From contig JAKSVU010000009.1 of the NCBI GenBank assembly GCA_024413465.1, positions 1 through 56,488 on the forward strand: 56,488 bases of DNA, in the 5' to 3' direction. The position numbers and the translations under genes are program-made. Shown here piece after piece: positions 24,529 through 35,085 of this stretch; positions within the stretch are counted from its first letter, which is position 1; each line of letters starts with the position of its first letter. The notes beneath the pieces were generated by a model. It saw nothing but the letters and a program-made list of their open reading frames with translations, was not told the origin of the DNA and searched no databases. This DNA comes from Alphaproteobacteria bacterium (GTDB lineage: Bacteria > Pseudomonadota > Alphaproteobacteria > CAAGCB01 > CAG-977).

Positions 24529-25692
24529 ATGGCTATTTTGAAAAAAATTTCTTTATTAACAACAGCTGTTGCTTTAGCTGGTTGTATGATTGAGGCTGAA
24601 CAAGAAGAAGATATTGATTCTTATTTCAAATCTGATTTTGGAACACGTAAAACGTCTGTAACTGTTGAAAAAACAGCTGCTCCAGCTCCTGTTGCTGAAA
24701 AGCCAGTTGTAAAACAACAATCTGTTGCAGAACCTGTTGTTGTTGCTGACGTAATAGAAACAGAAGCTCTTCCTGAGTCAAAAGTAACACCAACCGTTAT
24801 TAAAATGGAACAGGCTTATGATTCCATTAGTCAAACAATCAAAGAATCAGATAACGCTTTCAAGGAAGAATTAAAGCAAAGAAGCGTTAAAGCAACTCGT
24901 GATTATTATGAACAAATAGCTTATATCAATGCAAAATTACAAATCGGGACAACACCTGAAAACCCAGATTTATTGAATGCTTTGCAAAAAGCAGCTGGAT
25001 CTTTGAATGAAATTGGAAACATTACTCAAGAAATGAAGAGCTTGAATAGTGACGTTGTCAAAATCAATACAAAGATTACGAATTTATTGAATGCTATTGC
25101 TAAAGCCTATACTTTACCAGGTGCATACGATTCCGATCATGAACGCTTACAAAAAGTTGAAGATAACGCTGGCATTTTGAAAATTAAACAACAACGCTTG
25201 ACAAATGAATTGTCAACCTTGATTGTTCGTCAAGATCAAATTTTCAAAAAAGCAAGTGAAGAATTAACAAAAGTTTCTGGTGGTGTACGTTCTGGTAAAA
25301 CTGAATGGGAAGAAACCTCTGTTTCTACAAATCCAGCTCAAAAGTTAGCTGTTTCTACTTCAATTATTCCAACTTTAGTTGTTGAAGATGATACAGTTCC
25401 AAACGTAAACGTTTTCGGGCGTAAAGCTCAAGTTACAATTGGATTTGATGCTCCTTATGAACAAGATTTGTACACAGCTACACAAAAGATGTTGGACAGA
25501 CGCCCAAGTGCAAAATTTGAAATCGTAGGCGTTTATAAAACAACAGAATTCCGTTCTGAAGCTTCTAAGTATGCCCAAGACGTACAAGCTTCTTTGTTGG
25601 AAATGGGTTTGCCAGAAAACAGAATCCAACTCGGAAAAGCTCGCGATCCAAATATTAAAAAGTCATCTGAAGTTCGTATCTTTGTAAAGTAG
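24529..25692 (+). CDS. Lipoprotein with C-terminal OmpA-like domain
   Basis: The 387-residue protein has a lipoprotein signal (SLLTTAVALAGC, lipidation at C19), a Val/Ala/Pro/Glu-rich linker to about residue 85, a long helical/coiled-coil region (residues 90-260), and a C-terminal domain beginning VTIGFDAPYEQDLYTATQKML that resembles an OmpA-type domain: DRRPSAKFEIVGVYKT, then RSEASKYAQDVQASLLEMGLPENRIQLG. It probably tethers the outer or inner membrane to the cell wall or a secretion apparatus. It heads an operon with the two degenerate EAL proteins (9-base gap), so a linked function is likely. No named family recognised. Confidence 0.72.
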   Translation: MAILKKISLLTTAVALAGCMIEAEQEEDIDSYFKSDFGTRKTSVTVEKTAAPAPVAEKPVVKQQSVAEPVVVADVIETEALPESKVTPTVIKMEQAYDSISQTIKESDNAFKEELKQRSVKATRDYYEQIAYINAKLQIGTTPENPDLLNALQKAAGSLNEIGNITQEMKSLNSDVVKINTKITNLLNAIAKAYTLPGAYDSDHERLQKVEDNAGILKIKQQRLTNELSTLIVRQDQIFKKASEELTKVSGGVRSGKTEWEETSVSTNPAQKLAVSTSIIPTLVVEDDTVPNVNVFGRKAQVTIGFDAPYEQDLYTATQKMLDRRPSAKFEIVGVYKTTEFRSEASKYAQDVQASLLEMGLPENRIQLGKARDPNIKKSSEVRIFVK

Positions 25693-25701
25693 GGATTTCC
25701 T

Positions 25702-26982
25702 TTGGATAATAATACGCCTGCAGAAAAAGCGTTTCTTACTGCGCTTGAAAACGTACAATCTTTAACACAAGGATATTCTGTCCTGTTTTTAAGATTTTCT
25801 GCTTTGCGTGAAGAAAATAGAACAATTGAAAAAGTACGGAGAGTATGTAATCAATATCGTCAGATGTTGGATGCTTGCTCTCCGCAGTTTTTTGAATTCA
25901 TCAATCAAAACGTTGCTATTATTGCAAAACGAGTTCGTCCTTCAACTTTTGAAGGAATGATGACGTATTTGATTAATACATATCCAAATGATCGTGAAAT
26001 CTATAATACAAAAACACCTGTTTTTAAGGTGTATAGTTTGGATACAGAATTTAATAAAGTTTATAAAATAGCCCAAGACGTTGTTCAAGAATGGGAAAAG
26101 AAAAAATCAACGATTGTCCAAAAACAAGACGTTCCTTTGGCTCCGGAACATTTGGACAATATTTTAATCAACATTAAAGGATTTAATATCTTACGATTAA
26201 TCAGACGACAAGAAGCATTGCGTATTTCTGCTTCAGGTTTTGAAGGTATTTTCTTTGAATATTTTACGTCAATGGGGGATTTAAAAAAGGCTATTGCTCC
26301 TGACGTAAACGTATTGTCAAATCAATGGTTGTTTCAATATTTAAGTAGAACGCTTGATATCAGAATGTTATCCATTTTTTCTGATATATTTGCCCATACT
26401 AAAAAAGCTATTTCGTTAAATTTAAATATTGAAACTTTATTTACAAAAGAATTTGATGACTTCTTGTCAAATATGCCAGAAGGAATAAAGTTTGTTGCTG
26501 AAGTTCAAATGGCAGATATTATGCAAAATCCTAGAAATTATATGGAAGCTAAGGATTTATTACATGAAGCAGGACATCAAATTTTAATCGATAGTTTGAC
26601 ACCAGTTGCTTTCAATTATTTGAACTTGAATACGTACGATCCAGACTTAATTAAGTTATTATGGCCATTCAAGGGAATGAGTGAAAAAGAAATGGTTCAG
26701 TTACAACAGGCAATTGAACCAATTGATAAAAGCAAAATCGTTTTAATGCGTGTTGAAAATGAAGATTCTTTGGGATGGGGTTTGATGAATGGAATCGATA
26801 AGTTCCAAGGATATATGATTGATAACCTATCAAATACCATTTGCCAGAAAAAATGTACTTTAAAATGTCCTAAAAAAGATTGCGCAGATCGAAAAGGCAG
26901 AATTTGGGGTAAAATTCGTGATGCCTGTAAAAATCAATCACGATTGGATGCCCCGTTTGAAACGAATATAAAGAGGTCGTAA
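25702..26982 (+). CDS. Degenerate EAL-domain protein, first of a tandem pair
   Basis: The 426-residue protein (start TTG) has no signal. The C-terminal half follows the fold order of EAL phosphodiesterases: SLNLNIETLF, then GIKFVAEVQM where EAL proteins have a catalytic E motif, HEAGHQILIDSLTP (normally RxxGxxIALDDFG), NTYDPDLIKLLW (normally VDxIKID), IVLMRVENEDSL (normally VVAEGVE) and KFQGYMI (QGY). The EAL catalytic glutamate and the metal-binding D-D pair are missing. It is therefore probably an inactive c-di-GMP effector or scaffold. The C-terminal tail has a five-cysteine cluster (CQKKCTLKCPKKDCADRKG, then DACKN), which may bind a metal. It is in an operon with 24529 and 26983. Confidence 0.6.
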   Translation: MDNNTPAEKAFLTALENVQSLTQGYSVLFLRFSALREENRTIEKVRRVCNQYRQMLDACSPQFFEFINQNVAIIAKRVRPSTFEGMMTYLINTYPNDREIYNTKTPVFKVYSLDTEFNKVYKIAQDVVQEWEKKKSTIVQKQDVPLAPEHLDNILINIKGFNILRLIRRQEALRISASGFEGIFFEYFTSMGDLKKAIAPDVNVLSNQWLFQYLSRTLDIRMLSIFSDIFAHTKKAISLNLNIETLFTKEFDDFLSNMPEGIKFVAEVQMADIMQNPRNYMEAKDLLHEAGHQILIDSLTPVAFNYLNLNTYDPDLIKLLWPFKGMSEKEMVQLQQAIEPIDKSKIVLMRVENEDSLGWGLMNGIDKFQGYMIDNLSNTICQKKCTLKCPKKDCADRKGRIWGKIRDACKNQSRLDAPFETNIKRS

Positions 26983-28170
26983 ATGTTGAATCATGCGAGT
27001 GCTTTTGATGATTTTGTAACGCCTTTTTTGAAAAAAGAGCTGCCGTTTACGATTGTTCAGTTGAAAATATCAACTTTACCGGATGAATGTACGGATAGTC
27101 TTTTATCTATGATTGTTCGTTCTTTCAATGAATCATTGAAACCACATGGAAAGGCTTTCTGTTTTAAGAATAATGATATTTTGATCGGTTATCCTCCAAA
27201 AATAAAAGAAAATATCATTCAGGCAGCTATGTTTAAGGCATCTATGTATTTGTCAATAGATACTTCTGAACTTGAAAATATACAGCAACGCTTTGATATT
27301 CCTTTTGATAAAGAACTTTTAAAACTGGAATTAGGACGAATCGAAAATTCAAAGCAAGTTGTTTTTAAACAACCTGTCGAACGAAAAAGAGTTGTTCAAA
27401 GTGTTATAGAAGATCCAGATAAGGATAAAGATGAATTAACACCTGCTTTGTTAGCACGTATTACAAAAGCTTTGCGCAATACAGATTTAGCAGCAATGAT
27501 TCGAAATCAACGTGTCTGTGTTGTTTTGGAAGGTATTATTCCAAAGAAAGTATATGAAGAAGTTTATTTGTCTGTTCAAGATATGAGCAGAATTTTGCCA
27601 AACGTATCTTTGACGAAGACTCCATGGTTGTTTATGGATTTATCTACGACTCTTGATGAAGGTGTTTTGAAAACAGTTTCTCGCCATCGTGAAGGTGCTT
27701 TTATGCGAGATTTTGCATTGAATTTAACAGTCAAAGGGTTGTTGAGTGAAGATTTTAAAACTTTTGATCGTGGAATGAGACCTGATTTAAAAAGAACGGT
27801 CGTTTTCGAATTACAACCAGTTGAAGTTTTTGGTGATTTAGCTTCTTATGAAAAAGCAAGAAATTACGTTCATGATTTAGGGTATAAAATTTGTTTGGAT
27901 AAAATCAATTTTGATACCCTTCCTTTCGTTGATCGCGAAAAATTAGGCATAGACTTTTTAAAATTAGAATGGAATCCAAATTTTCCAGAACAAGCAATCG
28001 AAAATCCAGAATTGATTGACATGTTAAAAGAAATTGGAATGAATCGTGTTATTATGTATGGTGTAGATGACATTGCAGCTTTGGCATTTGCTCACCAATA
28101 CGGTATTTCATTATTGCAAGGAAAACACATTCAAAAATTAAAAACCTCAATTCCATTCAATTACAGGTAA
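26983..28170 (+). CDS. Degenerate EAL-domain protein, second of a tandem pair
   Basis: This 395-residue protein directly follows its neighbour (stop-start adjacent) and shares the layout: an N-terminal unknown half, then ALNLTVKGLL, KRTVVFELQPVEVFG, VHDLGYKICLDKINFDTL, LGIDFLKLEWN, IMYGVDDIAALAFAH and LLQGKHIQ. The EAL core residues are again replaced; KICLDKI keeps only one of the DD pair. The two are paralogous but diverged. Likely a heteromeric partner of 25702. No GGDEF motif is seen. Confidence 0.6.
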   Translation: MLNHASAFDDFVTPFLKKELPFTIVQLKISTLPDECTDSLLSMIVRSFNESLKPHGKAFCFKNNDILIGYPPKIKENIIQAAMFKASMYLSIDTSELENIQQRFDIPFDKELLKLELGRIENSKQVVFKQPVERKRVVQSVIEDPDKDKDELTPALLARITKALRNTDLAAMIRNQRVCVVLEGIIPKKVYEEVYLSVQDMSRILPNVSLTKTPWLFMDLSTTLDEGVLKTVSRHREGAFMRDFALNLTVKGLLSEDFKTFDRGMRPDLKRTVVFELQPVEVFGDLASYEKARNYVHDLGYKICLDKINFDTLPFVDREKLGIDFLKLEWNPNFPEQAIENPELIDMLKEIGMNRVIMYGVDDIAALAFAHQYGISLLQGKHIQKLKTSIPFNYR

Positions 28171-28197
28171 AAAAATATAAAAAAATACAAATAAGTA

Positions 28198-28226
28198 TTG
28201 ACAAAACTATGTGTTTACGACTATAA
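28198..28226 (+). promoter_or_regulatory. Strong predicted promoter of rplU-rpmA
   Basis: A perfect TTGACA, a 17-base spacer and CTATAA lie in the 109-base gap before rplU. Confidence 0.75.
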
Positions 28227-28279
28227 GAGCCATACTTATGGCAAAAATGCCATGTAATTTATTTTTAATGGTGGTAAAA

Positions 28280-28579
28280 ATGTTCGCAGTTATTAAGACA
28301 GGCGGCAAGCAATACAAGGTCGCAAAAGACGACGTCATTCTGGTTGAAAAGCTCAATGCAGAAGTTGGTTCTACTGTGACATTTGACAAAGTGCTTGCTT
28401 TAGGTGAAAAAATTGGCACCCCGACAGTTGCCGGCGCCAAAGTCACAGCAACAGTTGTTAAACAAACACGCGATGATACAGTAATCGTTTTCAAGAAAAA
28501 ACGTCGTCAAGGTTATCGTCGTAAAAATGGTCATCGTCAGTATATTACGATCGTTAAGATCAACGATATAGCTGAATAA
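28280..28579 (+). CDS. rplU: 50S ribosomal protein bL21
   Basis: The 99-residue protein begins [20 protein letters not shown], the normal L21 N-terminus, with the [20 protein letters not shown] and [14 protein letters not shown]-terminal region. I choose ATG 28280; the frame is open to 28211, but the additional residues are not conserved. First gene of rplU-rpmA. Confidence 0.96.
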   Translation: MFAVIKTGGKQYKVAKDDVILVEKLNAEVGSTVTFDKVLALGEKIGTPTVAGAKVTATVVKQTRDDTVIVFKKKRRQGYRRKNGHRQYITIVKINDIAE

Positions 28580-28596
28580 TATAGGAGAAGAAAGCC

Positions 28597-28848
28597 ATGG
28601 CACATAAAAAAGCAGGCGGCAGCACCAGAAACGGACGTGATTCCGAAAGCAAGCGCTTGGGTCTGAAAAAATCAGGCGGTCAGGCAGTTATTCCTGGAAA
28701 CATCATTGTTCGTCAACGCGGTACAAAATATCGCACAGGTGAAAATGTCGGTTTAGGTCGTGATCACACAATCTTTGCTACAGCAGAAGGTCGTGTTGAA
28801 TTTACGCGCAAAGCAAACGACAGAGTTTACGTTTCAGTTGTAATGTAG
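28597..28848 (+). CDS. rpmA: 50S ribosomal protein bL27
   Basis: This 83-residue protein begins [16 protein letters not shown] and includes [25 protein letters not shown], the L27 signature. The N-terminus reaches the peptidyl transferase centre. TAGGAGAAG precedes ATG. It is followed by a hairpin and obgE. Confidence 0.98.
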   Translation: MAHKKAGGSTRNGRDSESKRLGLKKSGGQAVIPGNIIVRQRGTKYRTGENVGLGRDHTIFATAEGRVEFTRKANDRVYVSVVM

Positions 28849-28879
28849 GTTTTGTTCGTTTAGTCAAGTTTTTTAGACG

Positions 28880-28915
28880 AAGGGGATGGGTTGCTACGGC
28901 ACTCTTCCCCTTTAT
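28880..28915 (+). terminator. Hairpin between rpmA and obgE
   Basis: AAGGGGA pairs with TCCCCTT around a long loop, followed by a modest T-rich stretch. It may be a weak terminator or attenuator. Confidence 0.5.
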
Positions 28916-28926
28916 TTATCGGGTGA

Positions 28927-31081
<2,155 letters not shown>

Positions 31082-31089
31082 GGGATAAT

Positions 31090-32343
31090 ATGGATTTCGC
31101 ATCACAAATGGAAGAAATTGGCCAGAAAGCTAAAAAAGCTGCAGCCGTTTTATCTACGGCAAGTGAGAAACAAAAAAATACAGCATTGCTTGCTGCTGCG
31201 GCTTTGATGACGGCTCAAAAAGCTGCTTTATTAGAAGCAAATAAGCAAGATATTGATAATTTATCACCACAAACGAGTGATGCAATGCGTGACAGACTTT
31301 TATTAACGCCAGAACGCATCGATGATATGATTAAAGGATTACGCGATATTGCAGATTTACCAGATCCAGTTGGACACGTTCTAGCTGAATGGGAACGCCC
31401 AAATGGATTAAAAATCAAACGAGTTTCTACGCCACTAGGTGTGATTGGGGTCATTTATGAAAGTCGCCCAAATGTTACAGCAGATGCAGGGGCTTTGTGT
31501 TTTAAATCTGGAAATGCCGTTATTTTGCGTGGTGGATCAGACAGTTTTTATTCTTCAATGAAAATTGCTGAAATTATGCATACAGGGTTAGGAATTGCCG
31601 GATTACCAGTTGAATGTATTCAAATGATTCCGACAACGGATCGCGCAATGGTTGGCGAAATGCTAAAAGCTGATAAATATATTGACGTAATCGTTCCTCG
31701 TGGCGGAAAATCTTTAATTGAACGCATTACAAATGAAAGCCGTATTCCATTGTTTAAACACTTAAATGGGATTTGTCATACGTACGTTCATAAATCTGTT
31801 GATATAGAAAAAGCGAGAAAGGTCGTTTTAAACGCTAAATTAAGACGCACAGGCACGTGTAATTGTACCGAGACTATTTTATTCGATAAAGAGTTAGAAC
31901 ACGATTATATGCCTCTTATTATTAATGATTTGCTAGATAATCATTGTGAGGTTCGTGGCGATAGTGCGATTCAGAAAGTAGATACGCGAGTTATTCCTGC
32001 CGTTGATGCAGATTGGGATACGGAATATTTGGCTCCAATCGTTTCTTGTCGCATGGTAAACGATATTTACGAAGCAATGGATCATATTGCTCAACATAGT
32101 TCTCATCATACGGAAGCTATTTTGGCAGAAGATACGGAAGCTTGTGATTTGTTTTTGAAAAACGTTGATAGTGCTGTTGTGATGGCAAATGCTTCAACGC
32201 AATTTTGTGATGGTGGTCAGTTCGGTATGGGGGCTGAAATCGGGATTGCAACAGGACGTTTGCATGCGCGTGGTCCAATTGGTTTGGAACAATTAACAAC
32301 TTTCAAATATCAGGTGATTGGTGACGGACAAACTCGACCATAA
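31090..32343 (+). CDS. proA: Glutamate-5-semialdehyde dehydrogenase
   Basis: About 417 residues. ProA reduces glutamyl phosphate with NADPH. Motifs are GVIGVIYESRPNVTADAGALCFKSGNAVILRGG, VPRGGKSLIE, and the catalytic cysteine block RRTGTCNCTETILF, then SVAV-type C-terminus with FCDGGQFGMGAEIGIAT. Start ATG 31090 has a GAGGG ribosome site; ATG 31078 overlapping proB is an alternative. Follows proB directly. Confidence 0.96.
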   Translation: MDFASQMEEIGQKAKKAAAVLSTASEKQKNTALLAAAALMTAQKAALLEANKQDIDNLSPQTSDAMRDRLLLTPERIDDMIKGLRDIADLPDPVGHVLAEWERPNGLKIKRVSTPLGVIGVIYESRPNVTADAGALCFKSGNAVILRGGSDSFYSSMKIAEIMHTGLGIAGLPVECIQMIPTTDRAMVGEMLKADKYIDVIVPRGGKSLIERITNESRIPLFKHLNGICHTYVHKSVDIEKARKVVLNAKLRRTGTCNCTETILFDKELEHDYMPLIINDLLDNHCEVRGDSAIQKVDTRVIPAVDADWDTEYLAPIVSCRMVNDIYEAMDHIAQHSSHHTEAILAEDTEACDLFLKNVDSAVVMANASTQFCDGGQFGMGAEIGIATGRLHARGPIGLEQLTTFKYQVIGDGQTRP

Positions 32344-32914
32344 TTCACCTAAAAAAATAGGATTATTAGGTGGTTCATTTAATCCGGCTCATGAAGGGCA
32401 CGTGTATATTTCTAATTGTGCTTTGGATTTGTTGGGATTAGATGAAATTTGGTGGCTCATTTCTCCACAAAATCCATTAAAATCGTCAAAGGATATGGCA
32501 ACTTTTGAAAGGCGTTTTGAGAGTGCTGTAAAAGTGATTGGAGATAATCATCGAATTAAAGCGTCAGATTTGGAAAAGCAGATTAATTCGGTCTATACTT
32601 GTGAGACAATTCAGCAAATTCAATCGTTATATCCTCAAAACCATTTTGTTTGGTTGATGGGGGCAGATAATATGATGCAATTTCCACAATGGAAAAATTG
32701 GAAACAAATTATTCAAATGATTCCCATTGCAATTTTCGCAAGAAATCAGAATAAACCTGTGGAAAGTCAATTTGTAATTGAGTATAATGATTTTCAGTTA
32801 ACGCTGGAGCAAGCACGAGAGATTGCAACAAGGGAACCACCTGCATGGGTGTTTTTAAATATTCGGGAGCATCCACAATCATCAACGGCTTTGCGTCAAG
32901 CAGGATTATTTTAA
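32318..32914 (+). CDS. nadD: Nicotinate-mononucleotide adenylyltransferase
   Basis: About 198 residues. It has the nucleotidyltransferase motif KIGLLGGSFNPAHEGHVYIS, WWLISPQNPLK and FVWLMGADNM, and the C-terminal SSTALR motif, all NadD hallmarks. It adenylates NaMN in NAD synthesis. It overlaps the proA end by about 26 bases; the start is TTG (32318) or GTG (32321), with AGGTGA upstream. No ATG is available before the core. Confidence 0.92.
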   Translation: MVTDKLDHNSPKKIGLLGGSFNPAHEGHVYISNCALDLLGLDEIWWLISPQNPLKSSKDMATFERRFESAVKVIGDNHRIKASDLEKQINSVYTCETIQQIQSLYPQNHFVWLMGADNMMQFPQWKNWKQIIQMIPIAIFARNQNKPVESQFVIEYNDFQLTLEQAREIATREPPAWVFLNIREHPQSSTALRQAGLF

Positions 32915-32931
32915 TAAAGGATTTTTTATAA

Positions 32932-33438
32932 ATGACAGAAGCAAAAACAACTAAAAAAACGACGACAAAAAAGACAGTTGCTAAAAAAACAACCTCTGCT
33001 GTAAAGAAAGATACTGTTAAAAAAACAGCCGTCAAAAAAGCTCCAGCAAAGAAAAAAGCAGCTCCTAAAAAGGCTTTAAAACCAGTTGCTCGTCCGGTCA
33101 ATCCATACTGCAAAAAAATAGCAGATTTAGTTGTAAAAACACTTTCTGATGGTAAAGCCGAAGATATCGTAACAATTGATTTGACAGATAAATCAGCTTT
33201 GGCAGATTATTTAATCGTTGCTTCAGGTTCTTCTACCAGAACGGTTTGTGCTTTGGCTGAACAAGTTCAGTTGCGTTTGAAATCAACGGCGATTTCCTGT
33301 TCTGTTGAAGGGGAAGACGTTGGTAATTGGTGCATTGTTGATGCAGGAGACGTCATCGTCCATATTTTTGTTCCTGAAATTCGCGAAACCTATTGTATTG
33401 AAGAATTGTGGGGCGAAGAAACACCTCGTCGTAGATAA
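32932..33438 (+). CDS. rsfS: Ribosome silencing factor RsfS with Lys-rich N-terminal extension
   Basis: The 168-residue protein has an RsfS/Iojap domain from about residue 56 (VRKTL-type start KIADLVVKTLSDGKAEDI, then LADYLIVASGSSTRTVCALAEQV and the end VHIFVPEIRETYCIEELW). RsfS blocks 30S-50S joining by binding L14. The first 50 residues are an unusual KKTT/KKAPAKKK repeat, histone-H1-like, and about 50 residues longer than typical family members. The ATG is followed at once by this tail, and an AAAGGAT site lies 10 bases upstream, so the extension looks genuine. Confidence 0.9.
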   Translation: MTEAKTTKKTTTKKTVAKKTTSAVKKDTVKKTAVKKAPAKKKAAPKKALKPVARPVNPYCKKIADLVVKTLSDGKAEDIVTIDLTDKSALADYLIVASGSSTRTVCALAEQVQLRLKSTAISCSVEGEDVGNWCIVDAGDVIVHIFVPEIRETYCIEELWGEETPRRR

Positions 33439-33439
33439 C

Positions 33440-33886
33440 ATGGAATTTGTTATTTGTGCTATCGGACATTTAAAATCAGGTCCAGAACTTGATTTAATCA
33501 ATAAATATATCAAGCAGACTTCTTGGAAGGTAACAGTCAAGGAGTTTGAGTATAAAAAAAACGGTTCTGTTGATGAAATCAAATGGGGCGAAGCTGAATT
33601 GTTATTTTCCGGAGTGCCAAAAGGAGCAAAAATAGTCGTTTTAGATGAACGGGGGAAAACGATGCCCTCTGTTGATTTTGCTAAAAAAATTTCAGATTGG
33701 CAAAGCAGTGTAGCCTTTTTAATCGGTGGAGCATACGGACATAACGATGAAACGCGTAAAAAAGCAGATATGTTGCTTTCTTTTGGGCAGATGACTTGGC
33801 CACATTTTTTAGTGCGTGCTATGTTAACAGAGCAGATTTATCGGGCTAAAACAATCCTTGACGGTCATCCATATCATAAGGTTTAA
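33440..33886 (+). CDS. rlmH: 23S rRNA pseudouridine(1915)-N3-methyltransferase RlmH
   Basis: The 148-residue SPOUT methyltransferase starts at ATG 33440 one base after the rsfS stop; the longer frame from 33305 overlaps rsfS and is rejected. It has ICAIGHLKSGPELDLINKYI, FLIGGAYGHNDE (knot) and TWPHFLVRAMLTEQIYRAK at the C-terminus. It methylates pseudouridine in helix 69 of 23S rRNA. The order rsfS-rlmH is conserved. Confidence 0.95.
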   Translation: MEFVICAIGHLKSGPELDLINKYIKQTSWKVTVKEFEYKKNGSVDEIKWGEAELLFSGVPKGAKIVVLDERGKTMPSVDFAKKISDWQSSVAFLIGGAYGHNDETRKKADMLLSFGQMTWPHFLVRAMLTEQIYRAKTILDGHPYHKV

Positions 33887-33888
33887 AG

Positions 33889-34473
33889 ATGAAAAAGATT
33901 TTTATCGTTTGTTTGATGGTCTTTTTTTCTGCATGTAAATCATTTGATTTTGATGAATATGCCGTATTGGATATGCCTCTTTTAGATCATAAATTGCCTC
34001 ATTATGCGTTGTCTGTAAAAAATCCGACAATTGTTATGCCGGGCAGTTCTGGTTTGTTCAAATCAACGGAAAGAGATTATAAATCGATAATCAATTCTTA
34101 CTTTATCAATGAATTTGAAGATAAAGTGATTGATATTTCCAAACCTGTGACGGGAAAATTGGAATTAATTCCGCATATCGTTGTCAAAGAAACGGGAAGA
34201 GTAAAATATGCCGTTCCATCAGGGATAACTTTGTTTAGTATTTGTTTGTTTGGCTTTCCTGCAACGGAATATACGGCAACAGTTTCATTAGAATTGCGTT
34301 TCACAAATCGTCATGGAGCTGTTTTAAAACGCTTTACTTCTAAAGCCATAGATAGTGAGTTCACAGCCCTTTATTATGGATATTATGAAGAAGATACAAA
34401 GGTTGCCGCTTTGACTATTGCTTATAAAACAGCCATTTCAGATTTAATTTCACAGATTCAACAAAAGTGGTGA
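33889..34473 (+). CDS. Lipoprotein of unknown function
   Basis: The 194-residue protein has a lipoprotein signal (MKKIFIVCLMVFFSAC, lipidation at C16). A small hydrophobic stretch (SGITLFSICLFGFPATEY) lies near residue 110, followed by VSLELRFTNRHGAVLKRF. The layout is similar to the convergent lipoprotein at 34513 (SGLTLGIIPVWIGIHFD), so they may be distant paralogs. It follows rlmH after 2 bases and may be cotranscribed with it. Function unknown. Confidence 0.75.
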   Translation: MKKIFIVCLMVFFSACKSFDFDEYAVLDMPLLDHKLPHYALSVKNPTIVMPGSSGLFKSTERDYKSIINSYFINEFEDKVIDISKPVTGKLELIPHIVVKETGRVKYAVPSGITLFSICLFGFPATEYTATVSLELRFTNRHGAVLKRFTSKAIDSEFTALYYGYYEEDTKVAALTIAYKTAISDLISQIQQKW

Positions 34474-34500
34474 AACAAAATTTCAGTTGAAATTGTTTCA
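34471..34500. terminator. Hairpin between convergent lipoprotein genes
   Basis: TGAAAC..AATTTCA pairs with TGAAATT..GTTTCA. It overlaps the first gene's TGA stop and can act as a bidirectional terminator, although no long T-run follows. Confidence 0.5.
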
Positions 34501-34512
34501 CGTGAATCATAA

Positions 34513-35085
34513 TCAATAAAGTTTATTTTCTATTATCTCATTCATATAATAATTTAAAATTTTATCTCTCATAAAATATGTAGCAACGGATTGATTCCAT
34601 ATCGGAGCTGATATAATAAAAGGTAACCATATGACATATTTTATTTGTTCATATAAATATTTTGTATAGATTTCCTTTTTGTTTTTAAAAACGCTCATAT
34701 TAATATCAAAATGAATTCCAATCCAAACAGGAATTATACCAAGCGTTAGTCCACTAATAAAGCTTTGAGCGTCAGCATTTTCTTGAGTTATATGAATATC
34801 AAAATGATAATGCAATTCGTTACTCAATTCGTTCGTTTGTTTTATTTTTTTAAATAATTGAGAATTTTTTAGATGTTCTTTTATGTCTGTTATAAATTTA
34901 TTTTCTTGTTCTCCAAATTCATCAGACGTACCATCATAAAAACTAACGGAATAGGTAATTTCTTTTTTTTCATCCACAGATAATTCTTTAATATTTACTT
35001 CTTTTGAAGGAACATATCCAACAGGAATAAGACAACAACTGCATAAACAGAACACCATAATGAGGGATACTATTATTTTTTTCAT
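34513..35085 (-). CDS. Lipoprotein of unknown function
   Basis: The 190-residue protein has a lipoprotein signal rich in cysteine (MKKIIVSLIMVFCLCSCC), then a charged region (KEVNIKELSVDEKKEITYSVSFYDG) and a hydrophobic stretch (FISGLTLGIIPVWIGI) near residue 115. It overlaps the upstream lipoprotein by 4 bases. It is the last gene of the DotB-MATE-lipoprotein run. Function unknown. Confidence 0.72.
   Translation of the reverse strand: MKKIIVSLIMVFCLCSCCLIPVGYVPSKEVNIKELSVDEKKEITYSVSFYDGTSDEFGEQENKFITDIKEHLKNSQLFKKIKQTNELSNELHYHFDIHITQENADAQSFISGLTLGIIPVWIGIHFDINMSVFKNKKEIYTKYLYEQIKYVIWLPFIISAPIWNQSVATYFMRDKILNYYMNEIIENKLY

Noticed and set aside
32709-33113. 134-residue minus-strand ORF
   Set aside because: It is antisense to nadD and the Lys-rich start of rsfS; its long hydrophobic run (F, V, A) is just the complement of AAA/GCT-rich codons.
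33305-33439. Longer start for rlmH
   Set aside because: It overlaps the conserved end of rsfS; ATG 33440 gives the family N-terminus.
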